Source of the DNA: Ekhidna sp.
Lineage (GTDB): Bacteria > Bacteroidota > Bacteroidia > Cytophagales > Cyclobacteriaceae
Reading direction: 5' to 3'
Length of the DNA: 5,331 nt
Assembly: GCA_028821635.1 (NCBI GenBank)
Contig: JAPPDO010000132.1
Location: 1 to 5,331 of the forward strand
Shown: positions 1-5,331 of the stretch, piece by piece
Layout of the letters: every line of letters begins with the position of its first letter
How positions within the stretch are numbered: the stretch's first letter is position 1
Notes under the pieces: model-generated
What the model was told of the DNA's origin: nothing
The model's database searches: none
The model's input: the letters and a program-made list of their open reading frames with translations, nothing else
Program-made: the position numbers and the translations under genes

Positions 1-671
1 CCCTTCATTACCGTCTTGACATCCTCAAAGTCCACATTCACATACCCCGGCACGGTAATGATCTCGGCAATTCCCTTTGCCGCCGTTGTCAGGATGTCAT
101 CTGCTTTTCCGAATGCTTCGCTAATGGAGAGATTACCATAAATCTCTCGCAGTTTATCGTTCATGATGACGATTACCGTATCGCAGTATTTTTTCAGTTC
201 TTTGATGCCTGCCTCGGCGGCGGCCATTTTTTTTAGTCCCTCGAACGTGAATGGGGCCGTCACAATGCCTACCGTCAGAATATCAAGCTCCCTTGCTACC
301 TGCGCAATCACGGGTGCGGCACCCGTTCCGGTACCCCCTCCCATTCCGGCAGTAATAAAAATCATCTTCGTGTCCTGAGCCAGTAAATCTCTGATTTCCT
401 CTTTACTTTCAATGGCTGCACTTCTTCCTTTTTCAGGATTGGCTCCAGCCCCTAGCCCGCCCGTCAGGTTACTGCCTATCTGGAGTTTCATAGGCACTGA
501 GCTGCTCTCTAATGCCTGATGGTCGGTATTACAAACCACAAACTCTACGTCCTTGATACCAAGCCCGTGCATGTGGTTAACAGCGTTGCTACCCCCGCCG
601 CCAACGCCTACTACTTTTATAATGGATTTATGATGTGAGGGTAAATCGAATTGATACATATTTTCTGACAT
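1..671 (-). CDS. ftsZ: Cell division protein FtsZ, tubulin-like GTPase (N-terminal part, 3' end cut by window edge)
   Basis: FtsZ is the cytoplasmic GTPase that polymerises into the division ring and recruits the rest of the divisome. The reading frame is open from the ATG at 671 to the left edge, giving 223 whole codons; the C-terminal part of the protein lies outside. Visible motifs are the glycine-rich VGVGGGGSNAV (residues 21-31), CNTD (47-50), GLGAGANPE (72-79 region), the tubulin signature GGGTGTG (111-117), and NDKLREIYGNL (171-181). The T7 catalytic loop has N212, D214 and D217, so both GTP binding and interface hydrolysis residues are intact. The start is supported by the short N-terminal extension before the first beta strand; Met5 is an alternative. 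An SD-like GAAGG (679-675) sits only 3 bases before the ATG, closer than usual, so its role is doubtful. The gene follows ftsA after 65 bases. Identity is secure; the polymerisation tail cannot be judged. Confidence 0.97.
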   Translation of the reverse strand, partial: MSENMYQFDLPSHHKSIIKVVGVGGGGSNAVNHMHGLGIKDVEFVVCNTDHQALESSSVPMKLQIGSNLTGGLGAGANPEKGRSAAIESKEEIRDLLAQDTKMIFITAGMGGGTGTGAAPVIAQVARELDILTVGIVTAPFTFEGLKKMAAAEAGIKELKKYCDTVIVIMNDKLREIYGNLSISEAFGKADDILTTAAKGIAEIITVPGYVNVDFEDVKTVMK

Positions 672-694
672 AATCCTTCAATTTTATACTAATA

Positions 695-719
695 CGTTTT
701 AAGTTTCCCCGACTTAACG
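695..719 (-). repeat. Small imperfect inverted repeat between ftsA and ftsZ
   Basis: In the 65-base gap between the ftsA stop and the ftsZ start, arms TTAAGT and ACTTAA (699-704 and 712-717) are perfectly complementary and flank a 7-base loop. Two further CG pairs (695-696 with 718-719) can form if a 2-base bulge is allowed. On the transcript the structure would lie 27 bases before the ftsZ ATG. The stem is AT-rich and short and no U-tract follows it, so an intrinsic terminator is unlikely. It could be a weak leader structure, a processing site, or chance. Confidence 0.3.
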
Positions 720-736
720 CAGTCAGGGATGTGTAA

Positions 737-2029
737 TCATTTTATTTTATCATCAAAGTCATCAATTAAGAGGCCTTTGGTTTTTTCCAAAATGTTATTA
801 AAAAATTTATTGCCTTGCTTCATCACTTTCTTTCTCTCATCGGACGAGGCTGCCCTTTGATATTTTGTTTCTCTAATATCCAATGCTTTGAAGCCTGAAA
901 GCACCAGTCCTACTGTTGTTGCATACATCGGACTTTTCGCTACATCTACTTTTCCCTTTCCCAGGTGCTCGTTCGGGTATCCGACCCTTGTGTCCAGCCC
1001 TGTCATGTATTCAAATAACTGACTGAGGCTGGTTAGCTGAGAACCACCGCCTGTGAGTACTATCCCGGCGGTTAATTTCTTATGATAACCGGAGGTAATC
1101 ATTTCTGTATGTACCAGTTCGATGATTTCTTCCATTCTGGCTTGAATCATTTGCGCCAGGTTTTGGATAGAGATTTCTTTTGGAGGGCGATTTCTTAGCC
1201 CCGGAATTGATACAATCTCGCTGGAGTTTGCTTCCTCTGAGATTGCTTTCCCAAACTTTGTCTTCAAAAGTTCTGCCTGATGCTCCATAACCATACAACC
1301 CTGTTTAATATCTGAGGTTATAATGTTCCCCCCAAATGGGATCACGGCCGTATGGCGAATGATATTATCATAGAATACGGCTATATCGGTGGTTCCACCT
1401 CCAATATCTACCAGACAGACACCGGCCTCTTTCTCCTCTTCGCTTAATACAGAAAGGCTTGATGCCAGTGGTTCCAAAATGAGATTTTCAATCTGGATTT
1501 CGGCTTTTTTCACACACTTATTAAGGTTATTGATCGCATTTGTCTGCGCCGTGATGATGTGGAAGTCAGCTTCAAGTTTCACGCCGGTCATCCCAACAGG
1601 GTCTGTAAAGCCATCCTCATAGTCAACGGTATAATTTTGCGGCATTACATGAATGATGTCGCTTCCCGGCGGGGTGACGATTCGATACATATCATTCGTG
1701 AGACGGGCGATATCTTCAACGGTAATCTCTTCGTCTTGATTTTCCAGTGTGATGCCACCATGATGAACTGCACTTTTAATGTGCTGTCCGGCGATGCCTA
1801 CATTGACCACATTAATCTCAATGCCTGACTGATCGCCAGCTTCAGCGATTGCTTTTTGTATTGCCCTTACCGTTTTATCAATGTTGGTAACAATACCTCT
1901 TATTACGCCATCGGATACGGCTTTGCCCATCCCTAAAATTTCAAGCTTGCCGTATTCGTTTTTTTTACCTACAATGGCACAGATCTTGGTTGTCCCAATA
2001 TCTAATCCTACAATGATTTGGTCTTTCAT
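737..2029 (-). CDS. ftsA: Cell division protein FtsA, actin-like membrane tether of FtsZ
   Basis: FtsA is an actin-family ATPase that binds the FtsZ C-terminal peptide and anchors the ring to the inner face of the membrane. The 430-residue product carries the first phosphate motif VGLDIGTTKICAIVG (residues 7-21), the second phosphate motif LVDIGGGTTDIAVF (206-219) and the adenosine motif IVLTGGGS (323-330). The FtsA-specific SHS2 (1C) region is expected at roughly 85-170, which separates it from MreB and DnaK relatives. Near the C terminus, residues 407-422 (NKFFNNILEKTKGLLI) put F409, F410, I413, L414, L420 and L421 on one helical face, fitting the membrane-binding amphipathic helix of the family. 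An acidic DDFDDKIK end follows. The ATG at 2029 places the first motif at residue 7, as usual. It follows ftsQ after 24 bases and is preceded by an A-rich leader without a Shine-Dalgarno sequence. Length is within the family range. Confidence 0.97.
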   Translation of the reverse strand: MKDQIIVGLDIGTTKICAIVGKKNEYGKLEILGMGKAVSDGVIRGIVTNIDKTVRAIQKAIAEAGDQSGIEINVVNVGIAGQHIKSAVHHGGITLENQDEEITVEDIARLTNDMYRIVTPPGSDIIHVMPQNYTVDYEDGFTDPVGMTGVKLEADFHIITAQTNAINNLNKCVKKAEIQIENLILEPLASSLSVLSEEEKEAGVCLVDIGGGTTDIAVFYDNIIRHTAVIPFGGNIITSDIKQGCMVMEHQAELLKTKFGKAISEEANSSEIVSIPGLRNRPPKEISIQNLAQMIQARMEEIIELVHTEMITSGYHKKLTAGIVLTGGGSQLTSLSQLFEYMTGLDTRVGYPNEHLGKGKVDVAKSPMYATTVGLVLSGFKALDIRETKYQRAASSDERKKVMKQGNKFFNNILEKTKGLLIDDFDDKIK

Positions 2030-2053
2030 AATTCTATTTTTATTGGTGATTGC

Positions 2054-2809
2054 TTATTCGCAAATAATTTGATTTTCAAATTTTAAGTTAACTTTATTGT
2101 ACACATTCCATCCTTTTTTGGGCAGAATATCTTTATAGAAAGTCATTAGTTTAGAAAATTTTTCTTCCAGCTTTTCAGGTTTTCCAAACACTATTTTTTG
2201 TTTCGTTACCTGTGGTAAAAGTTCTATTTCTCCATTATTTTTTACATAAATATGAGCTATCTGCGCTCTCCAGAATTCATGCTCCCCGATGTAGGTCAAT
2301 AATCTAAAAACCTGTGCTGTGAATGAAGACTCATACATACTTTTCCACTTAAATGAAGACTCCGTCTCAATCAGTGGAACCCGAGCCGTATGTCTTGCAC
2401 TGACCGGAAGGATTCTCCCCTCAGCATCAATGTAGCGATCCTGTGTTCCGTTAGTAAACACTCTTGCTATTGGTTTGCTCTGTGCTACTCTAACTTGTAG
2501 GGTTCCTGCTAAATCTCTGTAAATCTGAGCGTCCTTTACAAATGGATTTTTCTCTAACCTCTCCTCTAAGTTCTTGGACTCCAACTCTCTCAGTTTTACT
2601 CCTACGATAAAATCTGTATTGCCGTTTGTCAATAAATCAGCTATTTCAACATTATTTGTAAAGTAATTCTCATCATCGTCTATTACCTCTATCGAAAGGT
2701 CCTCAACCTGTCGCTTATTGCTTTTTGCCCCTGAAAATATGATGAAGGCAAGCATGATAGCTCCACCAAATGAATAAACCAGTATACTCTTTTTCTGCAC
2801 TCTACTCAT
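2054..2809 (-). CDS. ftsQ: Cell division protein FtsQ (DivIB family), bitopic divisome protein
   Basis: FtsQ is a single-pass inner-membrane protein whose periplasmic part, in studied bacteria, binds FtsB and FtsL and connects the cytoplasmic ring to the septal synthase. The 251-residue product has a short basic N terminus (R3, K6, K7), one hydrophobic segment at about 8-27, and then a periplasmic domain. A POTRA-like region spans about 36-108, including the NPFVKDAQIYRDLAGTLQV stretch (88-106). It is followed by the beta domain with the recognisable PIARVF and YIDAEGRILPVS elements (113-118, 126-137). Family sequence conservation is low, so part of the call rests on position between murC and ftsA, which is where ftsQ belongs. 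The ATG at 2809 overlaps the end of murC by 8 bases (ATGAGTAG), suggesting translational coupling; the leader is A-rich (AAATAAGTAAAA) with no Shine-Dalgarno sequence. The length is normal for a compact FtsQ. Confidence 0.92.
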   Translation of the reverse strand: MSRVQKKSILVYSFGGAIMLAFIIFSGAKSNKRQVEDLSIEVIDDDENYFTNNVEIADLLTNGNTDFIVGVKLRELESKNLEERLEKNPFVKDAQIYRDLAGTLQVRVAQSKPIARVFTNGTQDRYIDAEGRILPVSARHTARVPLIETESSFKWKSMYESSFTAQVFRLLTYIGEHEFWRAQIAHIYVKNNGEIELLPQVTKQKIVFGKPEKLEEKFSKLMTFYKDILPKKGWNVYNKVNLKFENQIICE

Positions 2810-4205
2810 TTTTACTTATTTCTGTGGTTTGAGGGTAAAATTTATTTTTTAAAAACGCTGCAATCTTCGGAATTTCCTTATTAATATCTCCAGCACCCAT
2901 CGTTAGAACGACCTCTAGATCGTGGTTTTTTAGTTCCTGAATCAGACGGTCTTTTGATACCATTACTCTTCGTTCGTTCTCCATTAAATCGTAAATAGAT
3001 TTTGAGGAGATGCCTTCCATCGCCTCCTCACGAGCGGGATAAATGTCTAACAGAATGACTTCATCTGCTTTATCTAAGGCCCGAGCAAATTCGGCTTTGA
3101 AGTCATTGGTCCTGGAAAAGAGGTGAGGCTGAAAAATAGCAGTGATTTTCCGACCTTTAGTAAGCGATCTTACCGATTCTAAAAAGGCTTCTATTTCTTC
3201 CGGATGATGCGCATAATCATCAATTAATATTGCTTTAGGGCTTCTGAAGATATACTCAAACCGGCGCTTAACACCGGCATAGGTCTTCATTCGGTCTCTG
3301 ATCTCTTTGCCTTCCATACCCATGTGTAATGCCACTGTGATGGCCGCCAAAGCATTCAAAACATTGTGATATCCGGGTACTTCAAGTTGGATATCCGCTA
3401 TCTTTTCCTTTCCGTGTCGGTAAGTGAACACAAACGCTCCGTTAACGATTCTTAATGCGTCTGCGACTACATCGCCATCCTTTAACTCATAAGAAGTGTC
3501 TTTGATACAGGGGCTAATCTGATTCTCGGCACCCGACTTCATCAAGAGTTTGCCATCTTCAGGCAGTTTTTTAATAAACCCTTTATAACTGTATAACATG
3601 GCTGCCTGATCGCCATAGATATCCAGATGATCAGGGTCTAGGGAAGTGATAACTATATAGTTAGGGCTCAACTGCATGAATGATCGATCATATTCATCAG
3701 CCTCCACCACGATAGGTGCATTATTTCCACCAATGATGAGGTTTGAATTCGTATTCGTCATAATCCCGCCAACGAAGGCTGAGCATCCTTTTCTTGTATG
3801 ACTTAAAAGATGAGCAATCATGGAGCTAACTGTCGTCTTACCATGTGTGCCCGCAATAGCAATGGTATAATGATGCGCTGTGATCATTCCCAGAACTGCT
3901 GACCGCTTCATCACCTCAAATTCATTATTGAGGAAGTAATTCAGTTCAAAGTGCTCAGATGGTACGGCAGGAGTGTAGACAATTAGTGTTCCCGCTTTTT
4001 CTTTGAAAGCATTCGGAATAAGCTCAACATCATCTTCATAATGAATGTCAATACCTTCTTCTAACAATGTTGCGGTGAGGTCTGTGGCCGTTCGGTCGTA
4101 ACCTGCCACATTGCATTTATTTGCATGAAACCAGCGAGCCAAAGCACTCATGCCGATACCTCCAATACCGATAAAATAAGCCTTATGTAGTTCGTTTAAA
4201 TTCAC
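2802..4205 (-). CDS. murC: UDP-N-acetylmuramate--L-alanine ligase MurC
   Basis: MurC is the cytoplasmic ATP-dependent ligase that joins L-alanine to UDP-MurNAc, the first step of peptidoglycan stem peptide assembly. The 467-residue product has the three Mur ligase domains. The N-terminal UDP-binding domain opens with AYFIGIGGIGMSALA (residues 9-23). The central ATPase domain has the P-loop GTHGKTT (119-125), EADEYD (168-173), DPDHLDIYG (190-198) and PGYHNVLNALAA (277-288). The C-terminal amino-acid-binding domain contains GVKRRFE (311-317) and DDYAHHPEEI (329-338). The start is GTG at 4205-4203, read as Met. It shares the bases GTGA with the murG stop, and it gives the standard eight or so residues before the first beta strand; no nearer ATG fits. 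The related recycling ligase Mpl has similar domains, but the dcw location favours MurC. All key residues are present. Confidence 0.97.
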   Translation of the reverse strand: MNLNELHKAYFIGIGGIGMSALARWFHANKCNVAGYDRTATDLTATLLEEGIDIHYEDDVELIPNAFKEKAGTLIVYTPAVPSEHFELNYFLNNEFEVMKRSAVLGMITAHHYTIAIAGTHGKTTVSSMIAHLLSHTRKGCSAFVGGIMTNTNSNLIIGGNNAPIVVEADEYDRSFMQLSPNYIVITSLDPDHLDIYGDQAAMLYSYKGFIKKLPEDGKLLMKSGAENQISPCIKDTSYELKDGDVVADALRIVNGAFVFTYRHGKEKIADIQLEVPGYHNVLNALAAITVALHMGMEGKEIRDRMKTYAGVKRRFEYIFRSPKAILIDDYAHHPEEIEAFLESVRSLTKGRKITAIFQPHLFSRTNDFKAEFARALDKADEVILLDIYPAREEAMEGISSKSIYDLMENERRVMVSKDRLIQELKNHDLEVVLTMGAGDINKEIPKIAAFLKNKFYPQTTEISKNE

Positions 4206-5331
4206 TCCGTCAGTTTTACTATTTCATTAGCAATATCTAAGGCTGCATTTTCATGTGCCATAGCCTGAATGTTCATTGATAATTCCTCTTGTCCTGATTT
4301 ATCTTCTAAAAGCGAAAGTGCCTCGTTGATTAATTTATCCATTGCTTCGGCATCTTTCACCATCTTCGCTGCGGCTCTTTCTACTAATGCTAAAGCATTG
4401 ATAGTTTGGTGATCTTCGGCCACGTTTGGAGATGGAACCAGGATGGAAGGCTTGCCTGTAAGCATCAATTCGGCAATGGAGAGCGCACCGGCTCTGGAAA
4501 TCACAACATCAGCTATTCCGTATGCGAAGTCCATCTGAAAAATGAAATCTTTTAATATCACCTTCCCTCCTCTACCTTCTGATCTTTTCGCCATTTCTCT
4601 GTAATAGTGGCTGCCGCATTGCCAGATGAGTTGAATGTCACCTTTTTTTAATTTTTCTAAACCGGCCAGAATAAATTCATTGATTGACCTTGCTCCCAGA
4701 CTTCCTCCTATTACCAGCAGGATGGGTTTGTCAGAATCCAGTTCAAAATGGCTGTAGGCTTCTTTTATCCGATTGGGATTCAGCTTAATCGTCTTTCTCA
4801 CAGGATTACCTGTGATGACCAGCTTCTCTTTAGGAAAATACTTCTCCATTCCTTCATGGGCTACACAGATTTTATCTACTGATTTTGCAAGCAACTTATT
4901 GGTCAAACCAGCATAGCTATTTTGTTCTTGAATTAATGTGGGAATCCCTTTTTTGCTAGCTACGCATAATAATGGCCCACTCGCATAACCGCCCACACCG
5001 ACTACTACGTCGGGATTAAATTTTTTTATCAACTTTAAAGCACCTAGCAAACTTGAGATCAGTTTAAACGGAAAGAGTAAATTTTGTCCGGATAACCTTC
5101 GTTGGATTCCACTAATCCATAAACCTTCAATCTTAAATCCGTCTTTGGGCACTTTTTCCATTTCCATCTTACCTTTTGCTCCTACGAAAAGGATGTCCAC
5201 ATGCTGAAGTATCTCTCTCAAGACCTGAGCAATTGAAATAGCAGGATAGATATGACCTCCGGTTCCACCTCCACTTATCATAATTCGATATGTATTTTCC
5301 TTTTCGAATATGCCGCCTACATGTATAGGTT
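4202..5331 (-). CDS. murG: MurG, lipid II-forming N-acetylglucosaminyltransferase (5' end cut by window edge)
   Basis: MurG works on the cytoplasmic face of the membrane, moving GlcNAc from UDP-GlcNAc to lipid I to make lipid II. Counting from the Met at 5281, visible motifs of this GT-B, family 28 enzyme are the glycine-rich GGTGGH (5-10), GVGGYASGP (95-103), EQNSYAGLTNK (119-129), GNPVRKT (158-164), GGSLGAR (192-198) and SRAGALSIAEL (262-272), then LVPSPNVAEDHQTINA (281-296). The Met at 5281 (MISGGGTGGH) is probably not the start: it would remove most of the first beta strand. The frame stays open to the right edge, with NTYRI just before that Met, which matches the hydrophobic strand preceding the glycine loop in MurG proteins. 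No in-frame ATG, GTG or TTG occurs between 5282 and 5331, so the true start is inferred to lie outside. If 5281 is used, the protein has 359 residues. The stop overlaps the murC start by 4 bases. Confidence 0.95.
   Translation of the reverse strand, partial: PIHVGGIFEKENTYRIMISGGGTGGHIYPAISIAQVLREILQHVDILFVGAKGKMEMEKVPKDGFKIEGLWISGIQRRLSGQNLLFPFKLISSLLGALKLIKKFNPDVVVGVGGYASGPLLCVASKKGIPTLIQEQNSYAGLTNKLLAKSVDKICVAHEGMEKYFPKEKLVITGNPVRKTIKLNPNRIKEAYSHFELDSDKPILLVIGGSLGARSINEFILAGLEKLKKGDIQLIWQCGSHYYREMAKRSEGRGGKVILKDFIFQMDFAYGIADVVISRAGALSIAELMLTGKPSILVPSPNVAEDHQTINALALVERAAAKMVKDAEAMDKLINEALSLLEDKSGQEELSMNIQAMAHENAALDIANEIVKLTE

Larger units (their letters stand above)
1..5331 (-). other. dcw gene cluster segment murG-murC-ftsQ-ftsA-ftsZ, probable single operon
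   Basis: Five co-directional genes with junctions of -4, -8, +24 and +65 bases make a shared transcript likely. Compared with the Escherichia coli order murG-murC-ddlB-ftsQ-ftsA-ftsZ, ddlB is absent, and murB, which some phyla place here, is also absent. This short form is what I expect in Bacteroidota. No recognisable promoter or terminator lies inside the window, so transcription presumably enters from the right edge and leaves at the left. Confidence 0.85.

Noticed and set aside
163..378. Plus-strand open frame of 71 codons
   Set aside because: It lies antisense to the conserved GTP-binding region of ftsZ, has low-complexity Ala/Pro/Ser content, and shows no recognisable domain; it is a shadow of the ftsZ codons.
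679..686. TAAAATTG on the minus strand, near the Bacteroidota -7 consensus TAnnTTTG, as an ftsZ promoter
   Set aside because: It has one mismatch, lacks a TTG element at the expected upstream spacing, and lies so close to the ATG that transcription would begin at about the start codon.
695..719. Inverted repeat as an intrinsic terminator after ftsA
   Set aside because: The stem is only 6-8 bp and AT-rich, no T-run follows on the transcribed strand, and a terminator before ftsZ would cut an essential gene from its operon.
1080..1298. Minus-strand open frame of 72 codons inside ftsA
   Set aside because: It is an alternative frame of the same strand within the coding region of ftsA, with no family resemblance.
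1389..2072. Three plus-strand open frames (1389-1622, 1559-1828, 1881-2072)
   Set aside because: All lie wholly or mostly antisense to ftsA, overlap or abut one another in different frames, and have no recognisable protein features. ftsA itself is unmistakable on the other strand.
1..5331. A hidden undescribed system (defence, mobile, RNA or repeat-based)
   Set aside because: More than 98 percent of the window is covered by five well-recognised dcw genes with intact motifs. The gaps are 24 and 65 bases, and no repeats, RNA genes or foreign-looking segments were seen.

Overview
This window is a stretch of a division and cell wall (dcw) cluster. Five genes lie head to tail on the minus strand. 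In transcription order (right to left) they are murG (right edge to 4202), murC (4205-2802), ftsQ (2809-2054), ftsA (2029-737) and ftsZ (671 to the left edge). murG is cut at its 5' end by the window and ftsZ is cut at its 3' end, so three genes are complete and two are partial. No convincing gene lies on the plus strand. There is no RNA gene, mobile element, CRISPR array or gene-free stretch longer than 65 bases.

The organism is most likely a member of the Bacteroidota, perhaps of the Cytophagales type. This is inferred from four things: the gene order with neither ddl nor murB between murC and ftsQ; FtsZ wording such as NDKLREIYGNLSIS and the ITVPGYVNVDFEDVKTVMK segment; the MurG segment LVPSPNVAEDHQT; and A-rich leaders before ftsQ and ftsA that lack a good Shine-Dalgarno sequence. 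The placement rests on remembered family patterns, not on a search.

The genes are tightly packed. murG and murC overlap by 4 bases (GTGA, with GTG as the murC start). murC and ftsQ overlap by 8 bases (ATGAGTAG). ftsQ and ftsA are 24 bases apart, and ftsA and ftsZ are 65 bases apart. The last gap is the largest and holds a small imperfect inverted repeat. Most or all of the window is probably one transcript that continues beyond both edges.

Functionally, MurC adds the first amino acid to the cytoplasmic peptidoglycan precursor and MurG makes lipid II at the membrane. FtsZ forms the division ring, FtsA tethers it to the membrane, and FtsQ links the cytoplasmic machinery to septal wall synthesis in the periplasm. 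All expected catalytic and nucleotide-binding motifs are present in the visible parts. I see no sign of a novel system. The points worth a second look are modest: the unresolved murG start, the non-ATG coupled start of murC, the ftsA-ftsZ intergenic repeat, and the acidic end of FtsA beyond its putative membrane helix.
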